DNA from: Polytrichum commune
Lineage: Eukaryota > Streptophyta > Polytrichopsida > Polytrichales > Polytrichaceae
Direction: 5' to 3'
NCBI GenBank assembly: GCA_950295325.1
Contig: OX485803.1
Location: 69,083,554 to 69,147,553 of the forward strand
DNA length: 64,000 nucleotides
Every line of letters begins with the position of its first letter. Position 1 is the stretch's first letter. The position numbers and the translations under genes were made by a program. Below, in pieces: positions 46,915 through 57,195 of this stretch. Below the pieces are notes generated by a model. The model had not been told where the DNA came from. It saw nothing but the letters and a program-made list of their open reading frames with translations, and did not search any database.

Positions 46915-47491
46915 TCATATATACCGAGGTTTCGCTTTCGGGGCGTCGATGCCTACGGACTCAGAGATATCTAGTTCTGATCCGTCTGCAGTCCAATCGA
47001 ACCAATGGAGCATATTGGCAACGATGTTCTGAAGAATAAGAAGCGCCAGACTTACACCTGGGCATAATCTTTTTCCAACTCCAAATGGGAGTAGCCGACA
47101 CTGATCTTTCCCGCGGTATAGCTCAGAGACGTTGGTATTCAGGAATCTGTCAGGGTTGAACTCAAGAGGATTCTCCCAAGTTAGAGGGTGTCGACCATAA
47201 GCCCTGAGTGTTGGCTGGTATGTCATAGCCTGAGATCTTACAATCCGCAGTAGTTTCATGTGGCACCAGCAATGGCGTAGGAGGATGAAGTTGAAAACTT
47301 TCAGCAATAATTGCACTCAGGTATTCAAGTTTGGGCGTGTCGGATTCCCGGATGTTTCTTTTGCAACCGGTCACATTGTCCAGCTCCGATTGTGCACGCT
47401 CTCTGACTGAAGGATTTCGGAGAATCTAGATCTCTGTCATCGTCCATTCTATCGTAGTCAACAAATCTTCTGTGGATCCAAGATACAAATT
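46915..47491 (-). pseudogene. Cytochrome P450 pseudogene, last exon only
   Basis: Read on the minus strand from 47491, this matches exon 3 of the intact P450 at 51569 from its first residue (after TTTGCTCGCAG, a fossil acceptor) to a stop at 46915. Damage seen: an extra TAG-containing six bases within the TEILRNP segment, and about 16 bases missing after DIPANTQ that shift the frame. The K-helix E-x-x-R reads ESFQ, so the arginine is lost. The heme loop is well kept as FGVGKRLCPG. The I-helix segment keeps YLGSTE, as in the intact gene. No copies of exons 1-2 were found upstream (47.5-49 kb), so the locus is a 3' fragment. It is head-to-head with the intact gene. Confidence 0.9.
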
Positions 47492-50400
47492 CTGCGAGCA
47501 AAACACCCAGGTTAATCGTCACGTACAGTCTGTTGGAACATCACATCACATCACCACATCATCAGAAGGATGCTTCATCAAGCCATGTTAGCTAATTAAC
47601 CACAGATACAGCCACGTAGCAATCCCATGGGTGTAGATGCAATTAGTGTAGTTAGAAATGCTTAAAGTTGCCGGCCAAGTTGATGGGCACCGCACCTATG
47701 AGATGAATGTTCTCAGTTGACATAAGTGTAAATAGCAAGCCTCAGAGGAAATAGCAACAATAAGCCCAAGTGTCACACAGTCTCATGTATATATATACCG
47801 CACCCATTGCAGTTGCCCTAAATAATGAATAATATCAACTTCATTCCACACCCTATGCTAATCTCATGTGTGACTTAATACGATCCAACATGGTCGCACC
47901 AGTTTCTTGTAGCATTCGGCAATGTAGAATGTATTTTAATTAGATAGTCTCTTGTCCCATTTTAATTCCGGGTACGCAAACTCCTTTATTGTATGGCCCT
48001 GATTATAATCACTCATAATGCATTGTAATCCAATCTTGAGTTATAATTTTTTTTAATGTAAGGAACTCTTGTAGCCCTTCTAACAAGGAGTCCAGAAATG
48101 TAATTATATGAAGGAAATGAATATTCTTTGGAGCATATAATTGCAATAAAAACATAATTCTATGAGTTTTAAAAAAACAGGTACCATAGGCCAAACTACC
48201 CTACTTTTTGGGTTTTTAAAATAAAATTTAATATTTTTTTATTATAAATAAAACATTGCCAATGACTTATAATTATAATTAGAGGCAACCACTCCAATTA
48301 AAATAGGTTAAAAAAAGAAGCATTTCAATTCTTTATATACGTTGTGGAGGTTTTTTTAATGATAAACATGCAACCCAACTTTTTGGTTTCTTTATTTTTG
48401 GGTAATTTGATATAATTTTTACAAAAGCTATCCTCTAAGCCGTTTTAATGCCGATGCCGATGCTATATAATATGGGAGTTGTGTACCCGGAATCGAAACC
48501 AAGCTACACGTTTGGTAGGTACATGTGCACGGCGAGGTGTTTAATTGAAGAAATCCAGCGTCAATCTACTTAGAAATATTAGTATGAAATATTTCCTCAA
48601 GCAAGGAATACTTGGACATTATATAATGTCTATAATAATTTGGGACATTTTGAAGGGCATCAAATCTTATGATTAGCTCACAACATTGTTAAGAATTGGA
48701 AAAGAAATTCTAGACTCGTAAACCCCCAAAACACTTACTCTTTAATATGTCGTTCATAATTCCAAAACATATAATCTAGTTCGACGATTCCTTGTAAAAT
48801 TGCCAAATGGACTGACTTCCTACAATAATAGTATTTTCTACCGACTACCAGAGCTAAAATAAGAATATGGGACCTGTCTATTGCCCTTATAATGTAACGT
48901 ATACAATGCAATTGTTCGAACATTAAGAATAAAACCCTAAACTGCTATTCATTATGGGTTTGCACAAAAACTAGTTGCAAATGCTTTCTATCAACTCTAT
49001 AAAATTTCATGAATATTTTTGACAATGTGCTCTAATGAACTCTATACAAGTCTTCTATGCTTTGCAGTTGCCGCTACCTAACCTATGCAATGACATTGCT
49101 ACCCTCTCTTGCACCGGTACAGTAACCCTAAATTGGTGATTTTCTTTCTTCAAATACATGCCAACCTCTCACACAAAAATTTGAAAGTATTGTATTTCAC
49201 TTGAGTTTGTTTCCTAAGCTCTCTCTCCGTCCACAACCCCAACAACGAGCGGTTTACAAATCCAAATATCCATTCTTGAGTCCATATGCTTATCTCTCTA
49301 TGTCCCATACTTTCGTAAATCAAGCTCAAAATTGCGAACTTCTTCCACTCTTTTTGCAAAAACAATACTTGAATGTCCACAACATCCTTCACAAGCATGT
49401 ACAAAAACATTTATAATCCTAAGAGCAAAATAAGGCTCCTCCTACTCTCCTCCATTACAACCATGCTTATTGAAATTCAAGGTGAAAACAAGTGAAAACA
49501 AAAAGTGAGGCCAAGAGAAGATTAGTTACGCCAAGAGAATGACCAAAGTTGACTTTTTTTTATAAAAAAAAGCCTTTCTTGTGCATATATTAAAAAAATC
49601 AGCACTTTCACTTTTTGGTCCATGGTCATTCCTTTTGGTCCACATTCGATTTACACCTAGTGAGGGACCCAGGGCTTTCTAAAATGTTTTTTTGAGAAGT
49701 CGGACCATAAAAATTTGGACCATGAAAAAAGGCCATCTTTCACGGTCCATGGTGTAAACCGGCCCTGAAAACACAAAACAAAAAGACAGTACTGTAAGGT
49801 GCTTCCTGGTTCAATCTTTTATAGTATTGATCTATAATTCCATGTAGGCAAATCTCTAAGAATGTTCATTTGCTTGGAAGCTCAAGCAGATAAGCTTAGT
49901 ACTCAATGGTGCAGTACAGCCGTGTAAAGAATAGGAGGGCTATCAGTCATGGCCTAGCCTTCTCAAACCCACACACGTGCAGAGAAAGCTCTTAGAAACA
50001 TGTGCCCCAAGAAAGCCGTGCAAAAGTGGAGCCGATCGTCACCGCTCTTTGAAACCATTCCCCGTGCAGCTTCAATACATAACTTCAGTATCATTGGATA
50101 CAAGTACAAACTTTATATCTAAGGTAGACAGACCTATTTCTGTGAACTTAAGCAATTTGCATAAGGTAAGTATATGTTTGATATTGTGGTGATTTTTCAT
50201 AATTCTGGAAAGTGATATTACAACATTTAACCCAAAAATACAATTTATTTAAATTATTATAAATTTTCAAAGGTAAGATTCTCTCCCAACCTTATTCATA
50301 GCATAGGTCGACCTAAATCTGAGAACTTCGAAATGAAATTTTTTAGTATCATTAATGCTTTTTCCAAGGAACCCAAATCCGGGCCCTTTTAACTTATTGT

Positions 50401-51425
50401 TTCCATCATGCTGAATGTGACGACTAGATGTGCGATTCTTCATGATTTTTTCCATCAGGATAGAAAATAACAGCTACATGTGTGGAGGTTCACAACTTTA
50501 GGGAACTCTATGTATTAAGTTTAGGGGGGGGGGGGAGAATTATTGGAAATGGGTTTGTCTGCTCTAGATCATCAGTGTCAAGTTTGACTAAATTTCATTT
50601 TCTCCTTGACATAAAGTAATGTATTAAACTCATGAATACCAAAAACAAACTCTTTTCAAGACTTGGTAAGGTTCATAGAAAATGTGTGTATAGATCGTAC
50701 AACTGTATATAGGGAAAATCATCAACTAGTTACAAGCCAACCAGTTGAGATTATAGCCAAAAAAATCAAATCAAAGGTGCAAACCTTAGGGCACTGTCAA
50801 ACAACTCATTGATCCTTTTAGATCAAGGCGTAACATTAAGCAGTGGTAGCACTTATATGTGCCTAAGAATAAATTCCCATAAAATATGCCTGCACAATGA
50901 AAGATCTGCACAAGCACGACTGCTCAAGCAGTACTTGGATCTTTTGACTGAATCCCCAACCAAAAGTTTGGGACGAATCACACCTTCAAGCACCTCATCC
51001 GCAATCCTGACTAGCATTAGCCAACTTATCTACTGCCCACCACTGGTGGTCAATAATGGGCACCACTTCTTACATCAGCTTGAGGGTTGAATCAGAAATG
51101 GAAGAAATTGGTTTGTTTTATCATGTTTAACTCAAATGGGTGACTTTTTGAGATTGCTATGGTAATGGCAGTCTATAATATTCTTTAATTTCTTAAGAAA
51201 TTGTTCACGATGCAACGTGATCCTCACACGATCCTTGAGATTTTATTAAAAATGTCAAGCTCCACTCTAACGTGCTGAAACGGGACTGAAACGTTAGTCC
51301 AGTCCACATGGCTTCAACTTACTGCTGAATTCTGATATTCCAAAACAATTCTGCAGTTGTAAGTATCTGTGTCTCTCAAGATAGCATCGAGAGATTCTCA
51401 ACCGACGATTCCCTAAACCTCCTGG
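47492..51425. other. Gene-free region between the P450 pseudogene and the intact P450
   Basis: A search by eye for the missing minus-strand exons of the pseudogene found none. The region is AT-rich with many homopolymer runs, an inverted ACTTTTTTTTATAAAAAAAAG-type hairpin near 49550-49573 and a GGTCCATGGT pair at 49615-49755. Confidence 0.45.
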
Positions 51426-51433
51426 TATATATA
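51426..51433 (+). promoter_or_regulatory. Candidate TATA box of the P450 gene
   Basis: GGTATATATACATAT lies about 140 bp before the P450 ATG, at a spacing that fits a short 5'-UTR of roughly 100 bases. No other good TATA-like stretch was seen between here and the ATG. This rests on position and composition only. Confidence 0.45.
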
Positions 51434-51568
51434 CATATCTGCAATTAGGGATCACTGATCATGTGCAGATGAAGCACTTGCCTGAGGAGATGTGACAAGC
51501 ATATTCACGGCCTGGTGAGAAGTGCAATCCTGGCTGTGGCCGGTTAGGAGGAGAAATTAGCATTGGCC

Positions 51569-54234
51569 ATGGACGGGATACTGAGCTTTGCTGTAGGGGC
51601 AGACATATCGATTAAGCGCTGGTTGCAAATGACTCAGCCGGGAGTGTATGTTGCACTGTTTGTTGTTTGCATGGTTACAATACTGCTCTTAAGGAGGCGG
51701 TTTCTTGGACGCCCTGCACCACGGTGGAACCTGCCGCCGAGTCCTCCAGGGCTTCCGATCATCGGCCACCTTCACCTTCTGAGTTCTTCTAGCAAGCCGA
51801 CGCACCAGATCCTGGCGGGGCTAGCGCACAAGTATGGTCCCCTTATGCTCGTCAGGTTCGGCATGAAACTCACCTTGGTTGTCTCGTCCACGGAGCTTGC
51901 ACAGGAGTGCCTCAAAGACCATGATGCCATCTTCTCTGGCCGGCCTTACCTGACGATCCTTACATATCTCACTTACAATGGACAAGGTTGGACGCAACTC
52001 TTACTATTATCTATGCTGATCAATCGTAACTGTTAACATAGCTCTCTGCTCATTCTGAAATTCTGTGAGTGACACGGAAGAGTACTGTAGCGAGTCGAAA
52101 TGCATCCTTAAAAACCCTGTCCAGAAAATTTCTTATACGGCACCTGTACCATTTCTGCGTGGAGCCTAAGTTCATTCGTTTCAAGGATTTTAAGGTTTCA
52201 TCCAGTGAAAATTACTCTATTATGTCAAGCTACTCCTGGAGGAAATCTGTTATTAACTCCACTTTAATCATGTAGACAACAGGCATTTCTTCACGCTCAT
52301 TTCTTCTAGTCTGTCTACTTCGACATTTCTAGTCTGTCTGCACAGTAAAGTAGAGATTAGCCACACTAGGGTTGCTGGCAGGTGTACTTGTTCTGATCGA
52401 AAGAATAAAGGAACAGTTCATGCAGGTTATGCAGCGGCCATTTTTTTCTTGTCCAGAACTCATTATAATTTATAACTCTCTTGGGATGGAATCGCATACC
52501 TATAATGTCCACATCCAGTTCACCCTCGGGTACGTTTTGCTATGGAGGATAAATTGCCAGTATGGTGTGCACAGACATTGTAATGGCGAGGAGGACGGAT
52601 GCAGAGTGGCGGCACCTTCGAAAGCTCATGATGATTGAGCTCCTCAGCAACAAAAGGCTGGACGAAACGAAACACATCCGCGACTCCGAAGTCTCGCACA
52701 TGATGCGCGGCATCCTTTACGAGTCCCAGACTTCAAAATTGACAAACTTCCGTGAGAAACTCTTCATCCTGACGTTCAACACCATCTCCCGCATGGCGCT
52801 CAAGAAGCGGTTCCTCAAGGATGACTCCCAAGGGCCGCTGGACACCGACGCCGTGCACGGCGTGGAATTCAAGCCCATCATCACTGAGGTTTTCGTCGTA
52901 TCAGGGATGATTTGCCTTGGCGATTGCTTCCCAATCTTCAAGCTCTACGATGTGCAGGGATGCATGAGTAGGATGAAAGCAGCACATGCCAGATTGGACA
53001 TGTTTTTCCAACAGGTGTTGGATGAGCACCGGGAGAGGCGGGCTCAGGGAGTCAATGTCGGCGAAGAGGACATGGTGGACGTCCTCCTCAGCTCTCAAGA
53101 ACAAGTCTCCGACCTCAACATCAAGACCCTCTTGCTGGTATGCATAATCCATATGCTTGGATTGATGTGACTGCATTTATAACAAATCTAAGCTCCTATG
53201 CATCGAGATTATCTGCCAAAATGCAGCAATGTTGCATAATTATTCTCATTAAAACATGTTATATCGCAAATTCTCAGAATTACCTTCTGTCTTGCGGTTG
53301 AAGTGAACCTATGAGTGATTGGGACCATCTTATTAAAGCGATTTATTAGCAGATTCTTGTCATCATCTTGAGCCCTTGAGGCCATCTTGTCACCACATCA
53401 TAGCAGATTGAAAGAAAAGCCACTTTCAGCGACAATCTTTACATTCAACCATTCAGTTTAAAGGGAAAAGGAACTCTGTAGTACCTGACATTTTCTTCGG
53501 GAAGACTAAAAGTCTAGAGTAATTTGTTGTGTCCTGTTCACATTGAGATTCGATGTATACTAAATTACACCATGGCTGTTAATCGACTGAGTGATAATAT
53601 GCTTCTTGTGCAGAATGCCTACTTGGGGTCTACCGAGAGTTTGATGAACGTAATGGAATGGGCAATGACAGAGATTCTTCGCAATCCATCAATCAAAGCG
53701 CGTGCACAGTCTGAACTCGACCACGTCATCGGTCGCAACAGAACTGTCAGAGAAGACGACATGCCCAAGCTCCCATACCTTGGAGCAATTATTGCAGAGA
53801 CTTTCAGACTTCACCCTCCCGGCCCAATGCTCATGCCACATGAAACCACAGAGAATTGTAAGATAGCGGGCTACGACATCCCAGCCAACACTCAGGTGTT
53901 TGTCAACATTTGGGCGTGTGGTCGCGACCCTGAGAATTGGGCGATGCCGCTCGAGTTTGATCCTGATCGGTTCCTCCCAGGATCTGGAGTGGACCCTGAT
54001 TACCGTGGGCACGACTTTCGCCTCATACCATTTGGTGCTGGTAGGCGGATCTGCCCAGCTATCAATCTGTCACTTGTTATGATCCAAAATGTTATTGCAA
54101 AACTCCTCCATAGTTTTGAATGGACCGTCAATGGAACGGAGCTTGACTTGTCAGAGATGGTTGCAATTAGTGCCCCGAAGGCAGTTCCACTTTCTGCCAC
54201 AGCATTGGCACGCTTTCCTCAGGAACTATATTGA
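51569..54234 (+). CDS. A-type (CYP71-clan) cytochrome P450, three exons
   Basis: Exons 51569..51986, 52575..53137 and 53614..54234 are joined by a phase-1 and a phase-0 GT-AG intron (588 and 476 bp), giving 533 residues, a normal length. Order of domains: N-terminal membrane anchor (about 25-42), proline hinge PPSPPGLP at 56-63, C-helix W-x-x-x-R at 151-155, I-helix at 328-345, K-helix E-x-x-R at 389-392 (ETFR), the PERF region as FDPDRF at 442-447, and heme loop FGAGRRICPA with cysteine 474. Such enzymes are ER-anchored, take electrons from a P450 reductase and hydroxylate small molecules; overall similarity is to the CYP71 clan (CYP75/98/703-like), but family and substrate cannot be fixed. 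Oddities: the I-helix reads GSTES where AGTDT is usual, and the residue two after the heme cysteine is Ala rather than Gly. The start chosen is the ATG at 51569; the codon two before it is TTG. Confidence 0.93.
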
Positions 54235-55825
54235 GGGGGTCAGGCTATGCGATTTACTGATAATCATCAAGTCATCAATGATCCATCAAGTTATCATCAA
54301 CATCAACATCAAGCTATATATGCATTCGAACGTAGCTTTACACTGGGACCTCCACATGTGAGCCTTTACAGATTCAGAGAGCGCACATCCATTGTTACAT
54401 AAAGTGGTCCAGGTCATGGCTCTTTTTCAGGTGAATATGCGACACTGTTACATAACTCTGTATATTGATCTCCTATTGTCAATGCTGTTTTTTCTACTCC
54501 TTGTATCAATGATTCCAATTTCAACCTCTGTTATGCAGTTGATGCAATGTCCAGCTTCATGGCAAGATTTTGTACTTACCAAAGCCGAGTCACTAGGATT
54601 GGCTCAGTAGATCAAATGTGTATTATACTTAGATCAAGATGTCTTGCAGCAATGAGAATTATAGGCTATTGACGAAGATGATGAAAGTATCATCACTTTT
54701 ACAGCAGCGAATCTGGAGGCTTCAAAGCCAATTTGTTCACTTTGTCACTCTACACTCAGCTGGCAGGCCAAATGCTCTGACAATGTCTTACTGATTATAA
54801 ATTTACTACTGCTTTAGCATCCAGTTGTTGATGTTCTTGATCAATTTAATCCAGTGTGTGGCATTCAATTCTTAGTGTCACCACATGTTTATCTCGTAGA
54901 AGATATTAGTCACCCTTACCACACCCCTCAAGATAGACAATGGGCTTGGTTGCCTGCATTCAAGTACCAAAATAACAAATTGACAAAGGCAGCAATATCT
55001 ACGCTTGTGTTTCTATTACAGAAATCTAGCAAAGTATAGGAGATTTTCATGCTTTCAATGCATAAAGTTCTCAGTCACTCCTCCAGTCACTCTGTAAACA
55101 TTTTTCCAAGAATGGAAAACTACTCAATGTCCCAAGCAAGTGCCTAGAGCCTACTTATTCTATTCACTGAACCAAGCACACAACCCAGGTTAGGGACAAA
55201 AAAGACGGCAAAACTATACACATCAAGTAGTAGATAATTGGTGATTCAATCAAATGGTGGACTCGGTAGAAATTGACTTTGATATGAATCTGCTTTCCAT
55301 ACTATTTGACTGCTAGAATATAGCTCTAGCTATCATCTTCCCCACGGGCTACTCAATAATCTTGAATTTCTATGTACATTGGAAAGCCAGGGACAGCATC
55401 TTCCATGAAAATCTTGCACGCCAAGAGTCATTTTAAAGAAAAAATGATTCCAACCATGTTGTCCTAACCCATAACCACAAAAGGCCATCGTTGTTTTGCA
55501 TGTCCTCCAACATAATTTTATGCAATTCTAAACCTAGATCACACGGTACACCCAGATAAGCATATTTTACGGGTGTACATGGCCAAATCATTTACTATCT
55601 AGTCGTCCACATTTGAAGTATCTTCTCTTTCTAACGGTGACGACAGAAGTGTATTTGGGTAGGGACAAAATATTTTGTATCGGATGTCAGCCGGTGTGCT
55701 TATGCCTTGCATTATGAGGGATGATCCGCCATGGCAGGCAAGTCGTTTGCAAACATGTGGTATTGTCAGAGTTATTTTCAACCTCTTCAGAACATATGCT
55801 TCCAGTTTTTAGGCTCTGGTTTGAA
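54235..55825. other. 3' flank of the P450 gene, gene-free
   Basis: No gene was supported. CATCAA-type direct repeats occur at 54262-54312, in what is probably the P450 3'-UTR. Confidence 0.4.
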
Positions 55826-55829
55826 TCAA

Positions 55830-56014
55830 ACAACAGAAAAATCCTCCAGTAGCAGAGCTTTTGCTTTTAACTCATCAAAATCATTCACAAAAGGACTTGA
55901 ATCCCCAGTGGATGATAAATGTTGTGGTGAATTTCTTATCTTTGTTTGCAAGTTGCTGAAGTCTCCAGTTTTGCCAAGATTGTCCGTATGCCCGTAATGA
56001 ATTTGTGGACCATC
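55830..56014 (-). CDS. Possible terminal coding exon of an unidentified minus-strand gene
   Basis: On the minus strand an open frame follows an acceptor-like CGATACAG and encodes about 60 residues with balanced composition, ending FDELKAKALLLEDFSVV and a TGA. It looks more like real protein than the other small frames here, but no partner exons were found and no family is recognised. It may equally be chance or an exon relic. Confidence 0.2.
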
Positions 56015-56439
56015 AACTGAAGTCTGTATCGTATGCTGTTTCAAAAAGATGACATCTCGAAACTGAACACATGCTCAAAGTGATCTTCAAGATTAAGAGT
56101 AGGATGCCCACGACACCCGCAACTCAAACGAGAAATCACACTGACTCAACAAGCACATCATGTTAAACACACACCGCAATCAAAAATCAAACAGCAACTA
56201 TGGAGAGTGACAAAAATCTAAACTGGACCTGCTAACTCAAACCTGCGTGAATGTGCCGTCGATTTCAATCCTCCAAAAATCGATGTTATTTCTGTTGGAT
56301 GTTACGCAGTTGGAGATACGCGGGAGGAAACTCAGGTTTTGCCCTCGTGCAATGCCCTCGTTTCGCCCCTGTCCTCATTTCCAATTAATGGCCTCTCTCT
56401 CGGGCCTCATGTGTATCAGTGAACGAGGAGAGCAGACCG

Positions 56440-56648
56440 CTACACTGTTTTGTCTAATTAGTGTGGGTTCTCATTTGGAGTTACGCATTGCTATAACATT
56501 TTATCATTTCCTGCCCACATAACATGAGTAGTTAGTATGCACACTGAAGAATATGATAGTCGGTAAAAAAAAACAATGATGTTGGTAACAATTAAAGCAA
56601 CATGTAACTCCAAATGGTAACCCACACTAATTAGACAAAGCAATGTAG
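56440..56648. mobile_element. 209-bp inverted-repeat MITE, family C
   Basis: Left end CTACACTGTTTTGTCTAATT then AGTGTGGGTTCTCATTTGGAG; inverted right end CTACATTGCTTTGTCTAATT then AGTGTGGGTTACCATTTGGAG. The arms are about 55 bp. A second copy at 61627-62021 carries another MITE inside it. Confidence 0.88.
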
Positions 56649-56803
56649 TTACAGATGAACCAGTGGAGTTTGAGAAATAACCGGTTGAAGTTAAGACTTT
56701 AGAACACTTATGCATTATTCTAGAGGAATCTATGGAATATACTTCAAATTAATGAAGAAGACCTGAAAGCTCACAACATGTTAACCAGTTGGACTTGAAA
56801 ACA
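56649..56803 (-). repeat. Inverted single copy of the CCGGTT repeat
   Basis: Reverse complement of the unit duplicated at 17756-18125, with matching TTTCTCAAACTC, CAACCGGTT, ATTCCTCTA, CTTCATTAA and AACATGTTG words. It abuts the family-C MITE on its left. Confidence 0.75.
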
Positions 56804-56819
56804 CTAGGGTTTTGAGTGA

Positions 56820-57195
56820 GTACACTAACGGTGATTTTTAGTGTCATATAGTATTTTATGTCAGTGTAGTGACTTTTTGGATGACACTTCTTATGAATAA
56901 GTGAACAAATATTGTCATGGATGATGGATGAGTTCATCCATTGGCCAAAACCCTGCCTTCTCCTGTCAGCAACTTGTGATGAAATATTATCATAGATGAT
57001 TGAAATTTGGATGAAAACTCACTTGGTAAGTGACAATAATTGCAACACTGTAATCTATAATCCCCCAAAAATTACAAGGAATGACGAATAATGTTGGGCT
57101 AACACTTAGTGTTGGTGACACTACACCTCGGTTTACAAGTAGTATTCAGCAAGACAATTAGAATTGGTGACACTAAATATAATATTTTAGTGTAG
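56820..57195 (+). mobile_element. 376-bp palindrome-ended MITE, family A, copy 3
   Basis: Same element and orientation as the copy at 41635, ending GACACTAAATATAATATTTT..AGTGTAG. It follows directly after a CCGGTT repeat copy and a family-C MITE, forming a cluster of three repeats upstream of the histone-fold gene. Confidence 0.88.

Noticed and set aside
47325-47522. Separate small minus-strand gene
   Set aside because: It is an out-of-frame reading of the P450 pseudogene and its fossil intron end.
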